Shown here: piece after piece, positions 1-8,167 of the stretch
Layout: each line of letters opens with the position of its first letter
How positions within the stretch are numbered: position 1 is the first letter of the stretch
Assembly: GCA_963750065.1 (NCBI GenBank)
Contig: CAVVPK010000048.1
Span: 62,001 to 126,000, forward strand
DNA from: CAVSRC01 sp963750065
Lineage (GTDB): Bacteria; Pseudomonadota; Alphaproteobacteria; Rhizobiales; Kaistiaceae
DNA length: 64,000 bases
Reading direction: 5' to 3'
Position numbers and translations under genes: made by a program
Notes under the pieces: model-generated
The model's database searches: none
What the model was told of the DNA's origin: nothing
Seen by the model: the letters and a program-made list of their open reading frames with translations, nothing else

Positions 1-698
1 ACATGGCGATCAACAAGGATCGCATCATCAAGATCATCAACGGCCGTGCCGATCCGGCGAACCAGCCCCTGCCTCCCGGCATGCCCGGCTACGATCCCAA
101 CTTCAAGGGTTATCCCTACGATCCGGCTCAGGCCAAGGCGCTCTTGAAGGATGCCAAGTACGACAGCAGCCAATCGATGGACCTCTACGTCTACAACACC
201 GATCCCAATCCGCGTATCGCCCAGGCGATCCAGCAGGATCTGGCTGCGGTCGGCATCAAGGTGGCGATCAAGTCGCTTGATCAGGCCAACGTCATCGCCG
301 CCGGCGGAACCGAGAACACCGCTCCGCTGATCTGGTCGGGCGGCATGGCGTGGATCGCCGACTTCCCCGACCCGTCCGATTTCTACGGGCCGATCCTGGG
401 CTGCGCCGGCGCAGTGAAGGGCGGCTGGAACTGGTCGTGGTATTGCAACAAGGACATCGAGGCCATGGCCGCCAAGGCCGATGCGATGGTGGCGCCGGAC
501 CAGGCGCAGGCACGTGCCGATCTGTGGAAGACAATCTTCGACAAGATCATGACCGACGATGCGCCGTGGGCGCCGGTGTTCAACGAGAAGCGCTACACCA
601 TGCACTCGCCTCGCGTGGGCGGCGATGACGCGCTGTTCGTCGATCCGGTGCATATCCCCGTCAACTACAACTACATCTACGCAACCGATGCACAATAA
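1..698 (+). CDS. Peptide/nickel-type ABC transporter substrate-binding protein (C-terminal part)
   Basis: The reading frame is open at the left edge, so only the C-terminal ~230 residues are present. The sequence has the features of family 5 solute-binding proteins (DppA/OppA type): a stretch like YPYDPAQAKALLKDA, then a lobe typed by WIADFPDPSDF, then a Trp-rich segment and a C-terminal segment in which the protein is said to be tested against peptide or opine ligands in relatives. It would act in the periplasm, delivering a peptide-like or related ligand to a permease pair that must lie to the left. The stop overlaps the start of the acetamidase gene by 11 bases, and a matching fused ATPase follows, so one operon is likely. 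The substrate cannot be told from the sequence. Confidence 0.85.
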   Translation, partial: MAINKDRIIKIINGRADPANQPLPPGMPGYDPNFKGYPYDPAQAKALLKDAKYDSSQSMDLYVYNTDPNPRIAQAIQQDLAAVGIKVAIKSLDQANVIAAGGTENTAPLIWSGGMAWIADFPDPSDFYGPILGCAGAVKGGWNWSWYCNKDIEAMAAKADAMVAPDQAQARADLWKTIFDKIMTDDAPWAPVFNEKRYTMHSPRVGGDDALFVDPVHIPVNYNYIYATDAQ

Positions 699-1632
699 CC
701 ACAACCACACGATCCATCGGACGCATCATCATTTCGGCTGGGACAACTCGTTTGCCCCAGTCGAGACGGTGGCACCGGGATCAACGATCCACTTCGAGTG
801 TCTCGACAGCGGCAGCGGCCACTTCAAACGTGGCAGCACCGTTGCCGATGTCGGCACGCTCGACTTCTCCAAGGTGAATCCCGTGACCGGTCCCATCTTT
901 ATCGATGGGGCCGCGCCGGGGGATGCCATCAAGATTACGGTCGAGCAGTTCGAACCTTCGGGCTTCGGCTGGACGGCGATCATCCCGAGCTTCGGGCTGC
1001 TTGCCGACGAATTCACCGACCCCGGACTGACGCTGTGGACCTACGATCCGGGTTCCATGGCCCCGGCCGCGTTCTCCAGCCAGGCCAAGGTGCCGCTCAA
1101 GCCGTTCGCGGGAACGATCGGACTCGCGCCGGCGGAGAAGGGCCTGCACTCGGTGGTTCCACCGCGGCGGGTCGGCGGCAACATGGACGTGCGCGACATC
1201 AATGTCGGAGCGGAGCTTTACCTGCCGGTCGAGGTTGCCGGCGGGCTCTTCTCCATCGGCGATACGCACGCCGCCCAAGGCGACGGCGAAATCTGCGGCA
1301 CGGCCATCGAAAGCGCGATGAACGTGACGCTGAAGCTCGAACTGGTGAAGGACGCGGGGCTATCCATGCCGCGCTTCACGACGCCGGGGCCGGTCAGCCG
1401 CCACCTTGATGCCAAAGGCTATGAGGTGACTACCGGCATCGGCCCCGATCTGATGACCGGCGCCAAGGCAGCCGTATCGAACATGATCGACCTGCTCGGC
1501 AAGCTCCACAACCTCTCCGCACCCGAGGCGTACATGCTGTGCTCGGTCTGCGGGGACCTGCGCATCTCGGAGATCGTCGACATGCCCAACTGGGTGGTCA
1601 GCTTCTACTTTCCCCGGATAGTCTTCGAATAA
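688..1632 (+). CDS. Acetamidase/formamidase family protein
   Basis: This 314-residue protein matches the FmdA/AmdA family, which hydrolyses short amides such as formamide or acetamide to the acid plus ammonia. Family marks are the His-rich N terminus (HRTHHHFGWDN), the GSTIHFECLDSG segment, the central GGNMDVRDI motif and GDTHAAQGDGEICGTA. The ATG at 688 is chosen because homology begins there; the frame is open further upstream, but that part is unlike the family. It overlaps the end of the binding-protein gene by 11 bases, so the two are probably translationally coupled. The neighbouring peptide-type importer suggests that the imported compound carries an amide group; this is inference. There is no signal peptide, so it acts in the cytoplasm. 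Confidence 0.88.
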   Translation: MHNNHNHTIHRTHHHFGWDNSFAPVETVAPGSTIHFECLDSGSGHFKRGSTVADVGTLDFSKVNPVTGPIFIDGAAPGDAIKITVEQFEPSGFGWTAIIPSFGLLADEFTDPGLTLWTYDPGSMAPAAFSSQAKVPLKPFAGTIGLAPAEKGLHSVVPPRRVGGNMDVRDINVGAELYLPVEVAGGLFSIGDTHAAQGDGEICGTAIESAMNVTLKLELVKDAGLSMPRFTTPGPVSRHLDAKGYEVTTGIGPDLMTGAKAAVSNMIDLLGKLHNLSAPEAYMLCSVCGDLRISEIVDMPNWVVSFYFPRIVFE

Positions 1633-1638
1633 ACCACC

Positions 1639-1662
1639 GGGGAGGCGGCACGCCGCCTCCCC
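1639..1662. terminator. Perfect GC-rich hairpin between acetamidase and ATPase genes
   Basis: GGGGAGGCGG at 1639-1648 pairs perfectly with CCGCCTCCCC at 1653-1662 around the loop CACG. It begins 6 bases after the acetamidase stop. No run of T follows, so it may be an attenuator or an mRNA-stabilising hairpin that lowers expression of the ATPase gene rather than a full terminator. Confidence 0.5.
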
Positions 1663-1692
1663 TTCTCCGTGTTCCAATCAGTCGGCGACGGC

Positions 1693-3483
1693 ATGGTCTT
1701 CAATTCCGCCTCTCATCATCCGCTGCTCTCGGTCCGCGAGCTGGTGACTTCGGTTGCCACACCGACCGGCGCCAAGGTGGTCGTCGACCATATTTCCTTC
1801 GATCTCGACCGCGGCGAGACGCTTTGCATCGCCGGCGAAAGCGGCTCGGGCAAATCGATGACGGCGCTGTCGCTGATGCGCCTGCTGCCCGAACCCATGG
1901 CGCGCATCACGTCCGGCCAGGCGCTTTTCAAGGGTCGCGACCTCTTCGGCCTCGGCGAAGCCGACATGCTGAGCGTGCGCGGCAACGATATCGGCATGAT
2001 CTTCCAGGAGCCGATGACCTCGCTCAATCCGGTCCTGTCGATCGGCCAGCAGTTGACGGAAGCAGTCACTGCACACCGTTCGCTGTCGATGAGCGCCGCC
2101 CAGGCGGAGGCCAAGCGGCTGCTCGACATCGTCCAGATCCCCGAGGCGGGCCGGCGCCTCAAGCAATATCCCTTCGAGCTTTCCGGCGGCATGCGGCAGC
2201 GCGTGATGATCGCCATCGCGCTGTCGCAGAAACCCGACATCCTGATCGCCGACGAGCCGACAACGGCGCTCGACGTGACCGTCCAGGCGCAGATCCTGTC
2301 GCTGCTCCGCCATCTGCAGAGCGAGACCGGCTCGGCGCTCATCCTCATCACCCACGACATGGGCGTGGTTGCCGAGATGGCCGACCGAGTGCTGGTCATG
2401 CGCGACGGCCGCGAAGTCGAACACGCCGCCGTCGGCAGGCTGTTCGCGGAGCCGCAGGCCGAATACACGCGCAACCTGCTCGACGCCGTGCCGGTGCTCG
2501 GTGCCATGAGGGGCAAGGCGGCGCCGATGCGGGCGACGGACGCCGATCAGGCGGGCGTGCAGACCATCATTGAAGTCAACGACCTGACCGTGCGCTTCGA
2601 TATCAAGGGCGGGCTTTTGCAGCGCGCCGTCAAGCGCGTGCATGCGGTCGAGGGGGTGAGCCTCGCGCTCAAGCGCGGCGAGACACTGTCGCTGGTGGGC
2701 GAAAGCGGCTGCGGAAAGTCCACCACCGGCAAGGCGATTCTCAATCTCGTGCCCTGGTCGGGGGATATCTGGGTCGGCGGACGGCACACCGGCGGATTGC
2801 TGCACCAGACGATGAAGCCGGTGCTGCGCGACGTGCAGATGGTCTTTCAGGATCCTTACGCCTCGCTCGATCCGCGCATGCGGGTCAGGGATCTGGTGGC
2901 GGAGCCACTGCTGATCCACGGCATCGCCAACGGTCAGGAGCTTGAGGATCGGGTCGCCTATCTCTTCGGACGGGTGGGCCTGCCGCGTGACTTCATGGGG
3001 CGTTATCCGCACGAGTTTTCGGGCGGCCAGCGCCAGCGCATCTGCATCGCGCGCGCGCTCTCACTGTCGCCCAAGGCGATCATTGCGGACGAGTGCGTCT
3101 CGGCACTCGATGTGTCGATCCAGGCGCAGGTTCTCGACCTGCTGCAGGACATCCAGAACGACACGGGCATCGCCTATCTGTTCATCTCGCACGACATGGC
3201 CGTGGTCGAGCAGATCAGCCACCGCGTGGCGGTGATGTATATGGGCCGCATCGTCGAGATGGGCACGCGTGCCCATCTCTTCGAAAATCCTCAGCACCCC
3301 TATACCAAAACTCTGCTGGATGCGGTTCCGGTTCCCGACCCGGTGCGCGCCAAGCGGCAATACGTGCCCTTCGTCGGCGAACTGCCGAGCCCGGTGCATG
3401 ATCTCGGCTACGAGCCCCAGCCGCTGGAATATCGGACGATCGCCGACGGGCACATGGTCGCAGCCGATCCGGCGGCAGAGTGA
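1693..3483 (+). CDS. Fused two-domain dipeptide/oligopeptide ABC transporter ATPase (DppD-DppF type)
   Basis: Two complete ATPase domains lie in one chain of about 596 residues, as in GsiA and other fused Dpp/Opp ATPases. Counted from the ATG at 1693, the first domain has Walker A GESGSGKS (48-55), signature LSGGM (163-167), Walker B ending ADEP (E188) and switch His 221. The second has Walker A GESGCGKS (336-343), signature FSGGQ and an ADECVSALD Walker B, in which Pro is replaced by Cys after the catalytic Glu. The C terminus carries the oligopeptide-transporter tail (HPYTKTLLDAVPVPDP). An in-frame GTG at 1669 is an alternative start; neither has a clear ribosome-binding site. It would energise the importer whose binding protein ends at 698. 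Confidence 0.9.
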   Translation: MVFNSASHHPLLSVRELVTSVATPTGAKVVVDHISFDLDRGETLCIAGESGSGKSMTALSLMRLLPEPMARITSGQALFKGRDLFGLGEADMLSVRGNDIGMIFQEPMTSLNPVLSIGQQLTEAVTAHRSLSMSAAQAEAKRLLDIVQIPEAGRRLKQYPFELSGGMRQRVMIAIALSQKPDILIADEPTTALDVTVQAQILSLLRHLQSETGSALILITHDMGVVAEMADRVLVMRDGREVEHAAVGRLFAEPQAEYTRNLLDAVPVLGAMRGKAAPMRATDADQAGVQTIIEVNDLTVRFDIKGGLLQRAVKRVHAVEGVSLALKRGETLSLVGESGCGKSTTGKAILNLVPWSGDIWVGGRHTGGLLHQTMKPVLRDVQMVFQDPYASLDPRMRVRDLVAEPLLIHGIANGQELEDRVAYLFGRVGLPRDFMGRYPHEFSGGQRQRICIARALSLSPKAIIADECVSALDVSIQAQVLDLLQDIQNDTGIAYLFISHDMAVVEQISHRVAVMYMGRIVEMGTRAHLFENPQHPYTKTLLDAVPVPDPVRAKRQYVPFVGELPSPVHDLGYEPQPLEYRTIADGHMVAADPAAE

Positions 3484-3507
3484 AAGTGCTCCACCGGGGA
3501 ACGCCTG

Positions 3508-3529
3508 CTTGGCGTCTTTTCGCGCCAAG
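3508..3529 (+). terminator. Possible terminator hairpin after the fused ATPase gene
   Basis: CTTGGCG (3508-3514) pairs with CGCCAAG (3523-3529) around an 8-base loop, followed within a few bases by CTTTTAG. The stem is short and the T run weak, so this is a low-confidence intrinsic terminator for the left-hand operon. Confidence 0.35.
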
Positions 3530-3805
3530 AGACTTTTAGCCCTTCTCTATCGCCCCAAGCCGCGGCCCTGGCGCGGCCTTCTCTGCCGGCTGAAGAGCAC
3601 GCCAATCCCGGGTGACCGCCTGGCTGCGCTGGCAATCCCGCGCGCCTGTTGCGTGGTCCCTCCCGACGAGCGGCATGAAGCGAACATCCTGCGCCACAAA
3701 CGAATATGCCTCCACGACACGCCGCGGCAGGGCCTCGTCGTCCAATGCAACGGGGCAGGCCCGGCACTTTCCTGGTGACAAAGCGAGCCCGATGACGTAT
3801 CGTTC

Positions 3806-3820
3806 GTTCGTTGGACGAAC
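3806..3820. promoter_or_regulatory. Inverted repeat, candidate operator of the ROK regulator
   Basis: GTTCGT-TGG-ACGAAC is a perfect 6-base inverted repeat ending 3 bases before the TTG start of the ROK gene; a further GTTC half precedes it. Its position over the translation start region suggests autoregulation of the ROK-importer-acylase operon. Binding is inferred from position and symmetry only. Confidence 0.45.
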
Positions 3821-3823
3821 TAA

Positions 3824-5104
3824 TTGAGGCGTAACTTGCACCGACTCGACCGCTACAGGGAAGCGCCAGTTTTTAGCAGTGCCCTGCTGCCCGGCGTTGT
3901 TCGCGCCATTCTGCAGAACGGCCCGATTTCGCGCGCCCAAATCGCGCGGGTTGCCGGCCTGTCGAAACAGACCAGTTCGGGGCTTATCTCGGCGCTCGAA
4001 CAGCTCGGCTGGGTGCGGGAGTCGGGGATGTTCGAGGGAAACATCGGCCGGCGCGCCGTCGCCTACGAGTTCGATCCCCGCTCCGCATATGTCCTCGGCA
4101 TCGACCTCGGGGGGACCAAGCTTCATGTGGCATTGGCCGACCATTCGGGCAGCATTCTGCTCGATGAGCACCTCAGCAGCGACCGGCGCGGCGGAAAATT
4201 CCTCGTGCGGCAGATCGGGCGGGTCGCTGCGGCCGTAACCGAGCGAAGCGGCATCGATCGCACACGCCTGCTGTGCGCCGTCATCGGCACTCCGGGCGCG
4301 GCACAGCGCGACAGTGGACGCATCCTCCTGGCGCCGAATATCGCCGGGCTCGATTCGTTCGACGTGCTGTCGGCGCTGCGGGAAGAGTTCGGCGAGCTGC
4401 ATGTGGTGGTTGAGAACGATGTCAACCTTGCTGCCGTCGGCGAGAGCTGGAATGGTCTGAGCCTGATCCATAGGGACCTCGCCTTCGTCGCCCTTGGGAC
4501 CGGCGTCGGCATGGGACTCGTGTCCGACGGCCGCCTACTCAGCGGCGCCAACGGGTTCGCCGGCGAGTTGAGCTATCTGCCGATCGGCGGTGATCCCTTC
4601 GCCACCGAAAATCTCATACAGGGCACGCTCGAAGCAGCCATCGGCAGCGAAGGCATCCGCCGGCGCTACACCGCGGCGGGCGGATCGCTGGATCGCTCGG
4701 TCAAGGACATCTTCGATACCGCCGGCAGTGACCCGATCGCCGGGACGGTGGTCGACGACACGGCGCGGTATCTTGCGCTCGCGCTGGTCTCCGTGGTCGC
4801 GCTGGTCGATCCGCAGCGCATTGTCCTGGGCGGCAGCATCGGCGTGCGGCCGGAACTGGTGGAGCGACTGCTCGTCCACCTGCCCCGCTGCATCGCGCGC
4901 GTTCCCGATGTTTCGGTCAGCCGCTTCCGCACGATGGCGACGACGCAGGGCGCGATTGCCGTCGCCCTCAACGAAATTCACCGCATCCTGTTCGGCATCG
5001 GCCCGCTCAGCACCCACCTGCTTCCCCAATCCGCATGGGGTCTCGCCGCCCATGCCGGAGGCAGCCCAAACGGCGACACCAGCAACCCGAGAGAGGTGGT
5101 ATGA
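3824..5104 (+). CDS. ROK family transcriptional regulator
   Basis: The protein is a 426-residue sugar-responsive repressor of the NagC/XylR type. An N-terminal winged helix (about residues 34-68, with ISRAQIARVAGLSKQT) is followed by a sugar-kinase-like ROK domain that begins with LGIDLGGTK (92-99) and contains the GTGVGMGLV phosphate-loop segment. The usual zinc motif CxCGxxGC is missing: the corresponding stretch, after GELSYLPIGG, has no cysteines. The start is a TTG at 3824; a second in-frame TTG lies 12 bases further on. Its stop overlaps the ATG of the binding-protein gene (ATGA), so it is the first gene of the operon running to 12416 and is its likely local regulator. Confidence 0.88.
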   Translation: MRRNLHRLDRYREAPVFSSALLPGVVRAILQNGPISRAQIARVAGLSKQTSSGLISALEQLGWVRESGMFEGNIGRRAVAYEFDPRSAYVLGIDLGGTKLHVALADHSGSILLDEHLSSDRRGGKFLVRQIGRVAAAVTERSGIDRTRLLCAVIGTPGAAQRDSGRILLAPNIAGLDSFDVLSALREEFGELHVVVENDVNLAAVGESWNGLSLIHRDLAFVALGTGVGMGLVSDGRLLSGANGFAGELSYLPIGGDPFATENLIQGTLEAAIGSEGIRRRYTAAGGSLDRSVKDIFDTAGSDPIAGTVVDDTARYLALALVSVVALVDPQRIVLGGSIGVRPELVERLLVHLPRCIARVPDVSVSRFRTMATTQGAIAVALNEIHRILFGIGPLSTHLLPQSAWGLAAHAGGSPNGDTSNPREVV

Positions 5105-6360
5105 CCCGCTTGCGTACGATACTGCTTGTTGCCGCCGCGCTATGCGGCACGACAGGCCTTGCATCCGCCCAGCAGACGACGCTGACGATCGAAAGCTGGC
5201 GTGCCGATGATCTTGCCATCTGGCAGGACCAAATCATCCCGGCGTTCGAGGCGACGCATCCGGACATCCACGTCGTGTTCTCGCCAACCGAGTCGACCCA
5301 GTACAACGCTGCACTCGACGCCAAGCTGGCGGCTGGTACGGCAGGTGACCTCATCACCTGTCGCCCGTTCGACGCGGGGCTCGCTCTCTACCAGAGGGGC
5401 AACCTGACAAGCCTGAACGACCTACCGGGGATCGATGACTTCGTCGACGTCGGCAAGGCGGCGTTCAGCACCGACGACGGCGCGACCATCTTTTGCGTGC
5501 CGATGGCCTCGGTGATGCACGGGTTCTTCTACAACAAGCCCGCCTTCGAGAAGCTCGGGCTCAAGCCGCCGGTCACCCAGAACGAGTTCATGGCCATGCT
5601 GAAGGCGATCAAGGCCGACGGCACCTACACGCCCTTTGCGATGGGTAACGTCCAGGGCTTCGAGGCGGCCAACTCCGGCTACGAAAGCATCGGCCCCGCC
5701 TACTGGCACGGCGAGGAAGGCCGCAAGGCACTGATCGCCGGCACCGCCAAGCTGACCGATCCCGAGTTCGTCGAGCCCTTCCGCATCCTCGCCGAATGGA
5801 CTCCCTACATGCCCGACGGGTTCGCCGCGCAGTCCTACGCCGACAGCCAGAACATGTTCACGCTGGGTCGCGGCCTCGTCTATCCGGGCGGCTCATGGGA
5901 GATCGCCGGCTTCAACGCCAATGCCGACTTCCCGATCGGCGTGTTCCCGCCGCCCGTGGCTCACGCCGGCGACACCTGCTACTTCGTCGACCATCCGGAC
6001 ATCGGCATGGGCATGAACGCGGCCAGCCCGAATCCCGAGGCGACCCGCAGCTTTCTCACCTGGCTGGCCACGCCTAAATTCGCCCAGCTCTACTCCTCGG
6101 CGCTTCCCGGCTTCTTCAGCCTGTCGAAGGCTGAGGTGAAGCTCGACGATCCGCTGGCCCAGGAATTCATGAGCTGGCGGCAGAAGTGCCAGGGCACCAT
6201 GCGCTTCACCTATCAGATCCTGTCGCGCGGCGTGCCCAATCTCGAGAACGAGATGTGGGTGCAGTCGGCCAACGTGCTGAACCATACCAAGACGCCCGAG
6301 GAAGCGGCTGCCACGCTGCAGGCTGGCCTTGACAGCTGGTACAAGCCCGCTGCGAAGTAA
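5101..6360 (+). CDS. CUT1 sugar ABC transporter substrate-binding protein
   Basis: This is a periplasmic family 1 binding protein of 419 residues. The ATG at 5101 is preceded by GAGAGAGGTGG and opens a typical Sec signal peptide ending near LASAQQ (about residue 22). The mature part has the expected layout: TIESWRADDLAIWQDQIIPAFEATHPDI, then a hinge, then the SIGPAYWHG region. It should capture a saccharide or similar ligand and hand it to the two permeases encoded next. The presence of an Ntn acylase and a deacetylase at the end of the operon hints at an N-acylated sugar or amino-sugar conjugate; this is inference. Confidence 0.88.
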   Translation: MTRLRTILLVAAALCGTTGLASAQQTTLTIESWRADDLAIWQDQIIPAFEATHPDIHVVFSPTESTQYNAALDAKLAAGTAGDLITCRPFDAGLALYQRGNLTSLNDLPGIDDFVDVGKAAFSTDDGATIFCVPMASVMHGFFYNKPAFEKLGLKPPVTQNEFMAMLKAIKADGTYTPFAMGNVQGFEAANSGYESIGPAYWHGEEGRKALIAGTAKLTDPEFVEPFRILAEWTPYMPDGFAAQSYADSQNMFTLGRGLVYPGGSWEIAGFNANADFPIGVFPPPVAHAGDTCYFVDHPDIGMGMNAASPNPEATRSFLTWLATPKFAQLYSSALPGFFSLSKAEVKLDDPLAQEFMSWRQKCQGTMRFTYQILSRGVPNLENEMWVQSANVLNHTKTPEEAAATLQAGLDSWYKPAAK

Positions 6361-6364
6361 GCCC

Positions 6365-7309
6365 ATGGTGGCGTCTCATCAGAAGAGGACAAGGCGGTGG
6401 TCCGCCTTGTTTCTCGCGCCGGCGCTGATCGTCTACACCTTCGTGTTGATCGTGCCGCTGTTCGAGACGCTGCGTATGTCCTTCTTCAACACGGTGGGCA
6501 CTGCGTCGGCTTCCGGCCCGGTGCCCGCCGTTTTCGTCGGCTTCGACAACTACGCCCGCCTGTTCGGCGCCCCCCACTGGGCAGCCGGCTTCGCCAACGC
6601 CTTCATCAACAATGTGCACTTCTTCCTCATCCACATGGTGGTGCAGAACCCGGTGGCGCTGCTGCTCGCTGCGCTCATCGCGGTGCCGACGCGGAAGGGA
6701 CGTGCGATCTACCGCACCGTGTTCTTCCTGCCGACCATGCTCTCCTTCGTCATTGTCGGCTTTCTCTGGAAGCTCCTGCTGAGCCCCACATGGGGCGTCG
6801 CAAAACAGGTGCTCGGCACGTTCGGCCTGAGCGGCTTCTACGCGCCGTGGCTCGGCCAGCCCGACACCGCGTTGACCACGCTTGCCCTCATTTCATGCTG
6901 GCAGGCGGTCGGTTTGCCCATGCTGCTGCTGTATGCCGCGTTGGTTGCGATTCCCGACGAGCTCATCGAGGCGGCGGCGCTGGATGACATCACCGGGATT
7001 CGCCAGTTCTTCCTCATCAAGCTGCCGCTCATCTGGCCGACCATCGGCATCGTCGGAATTCTGACCTACGCCGGCAACTTCAACGCCTTCGATCTCGTCT
7101 TCGTGACCCAGGGAGCACTGGGCAGTCCCAACGGGGCAACCGATCTGCTCGGGCTCTACCTGTTCCGCACTTTCTTCGGCCAGAACCTCCTGCCGGGTGA
7201 TCCCTACATGGGCGCCACGGTGGCGAACGTCATGGTCCTGATCATCCTTAGTGGCGTGTCGGCCTATCTGTTCTTCGTGCAGCGCCGCCTCGTTTATCAC
7301 CAGCTCTAG
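6365..7309 (+). CDS. CUT1 sugar ABC transporter permease (MalF type)
   Basis: An inner-membrane permease of 314 residues with six predicted helices. The first starts around residue 13 (SALFLAPALIVYTFVLIVPLF). The EAA motif that docks the ATPase is visible as EAAALDDITGIRQFFLIKLP. The ATG at 6365 lies 4 bases after the binding-protein stop and is preferred over upstream in-frame codons that fall inside that gene. It pairs with the permease at 7319 to form the channel. Confidence 0.9.
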   Translation: MVASHQKRTRRWSALFLAPALIVYTFVLIVPLFETLRMSFFNTVGTASASGPVPAVFVGFDNYARLFGAPHWAAGFANAFINNVHFFLIHMVVQNPVALLLAALIAVPTRKGRAIYRTVFFLPTMLSFVIVGFLWKLLLSPTWGVAKQVLGTFGLSGFYAPWLGQPDTALTTLALISCWQAVGLPMLLLYAALVAIPDELIEAAALDDITGIRQFFLIKLPLIWPTIGIVGILTYAGNFNAFDLVFVTQGALGSPNGATDLLGLYLFRTFFGQNLLPGDPYMGATVANVMVLIILSGVSAYLFFVQRRLVYHQL

Positions 7310-7318
7310 GAGGGAACG

Positions 7319-8158
7319 ATGAAGCGCCTGCGCCATACCGCCCTCCCCGCCATTGCCGCTCACGCGATTCTCATCGCCTACAGCCTGGTGGCGCTGGCGC
7401 CGATGCTGGTCATCATCCTCAACTCGTTCAAGAGCCGCCGGGGCATCTTCGGCACGCCGCTTGCTCTGCCCAACGCACACACCTTCAGTCTGGGCGGCTA
7501 CGATACGGTGCTGCTGCGCGGCAATTTCGGACTCTACTTCGCAAATAGTACGATCGTCACGGTAAGCTCGCTAGCGCTGATCGTGCTCTTTGGCGTCATG
7601 GCTGCCTTCGCGCTCTCCGAGTACCGCACGAAGATCAACAGCCTGCTCGGCCTCTACTTCGTGATCGGCATCATGATCCCGATCCGGTTGGGCACGGTGG
7701 CCATCCTCACAACGATGGTTTCGCTGGGCATCGCCGGCACGCTGGTCTCGCTGATCCTGGTCTATGTGGCGCAGGGGCTGCCGCTGGCCGTCTACGTCCT
7801 CTCCGAGTTCATGAAGCAGGTCTCCGACGAGCTGAAAGACGCCGGCCGCATCGACGGACTGGCCGAGCCCGACATCCTGTTCCGTCTGGTGGTGCCGGTC
7901 GTGCGGCCGGCAATCGCCTCCATCGCGGTCTTCTCGCTCGCTCCGATCTGGAACGACCTCTGGTTTCCCATGGTGCTCGCCCCTGCCGAAGCCACCAAGA
8001 CGGTGACGCTCGGGGCGCAGAACTTCATGGGCCAGTTCGCCACCAACTGGAGCGCGGTGCTGGCCGCCCTCACCCTGTCGGCGGTGCCGATCCTTGTCTT
8101 CTACCTGATCTTCTCCCGGCAGATCGTGCGCGGCATCACTGCCGGTGCCGTCAAGTAG
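7319..8158 (+). CDS. CUT1 sugar ABC transporter permease (MalG type)
   Basis: A 279-residue inner-membrane permease, second half of the importer channel. Helices are evident near residues 12-32, 73-95, 105-130, 138-160, 190-212 and 245-270. The docking loop reads DAGRIDGLAEPDILFRLVVP. The ATG is preceded by AGGAGGG, a strong ribosome-binding site, 9 bases after the previous stop. Confidence 0.9.
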   Translation: MKRLRHTALPAIAAHAILIAYSLVALAPMLVIILNSFKSRRGIFGTPLALPNAHTFSLGGYDTVLLRGNFGLYFANSTIVTVSSLALIVLFGVMAAFALSEYRTKINSLLGLYFVIGIMIPIRLGTVAILTTMVSLGIAGTLVSLILVYVAQGLPLAVYVLSEFMKQVSDELKDAGRIDGLAEPDILFRLVVPVVRPAIASIAVFSLAPIWNDLWFPMVLAPAEATKTVTLGAQNFMGQFATNWSAVLAALTLSAVPILVFYLIFSRQIVRGITAGAVK

Positions 8159-8167
8159 GGAACGCTC

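Larger units (their letters stand above)
3484..3823. other. Intergenic region before the ROK operon
   Basis: No convincing gene is seen in these 340 bases. The region holds a weak hairpin just after the ATPase stop and, at its right end, an inverted repeat that looks like an operator for the ROK regulator. The promoter of the following operon should lie here, but no clear -35/-10 pair was recognised. Confidence 0.6.

Noticed and set aside
3484..3823. Open frames on both strands between the fused ATPase and the ROK gene
   Set aside because: They overlap real genes at either end in other frames and show no coding similarity.
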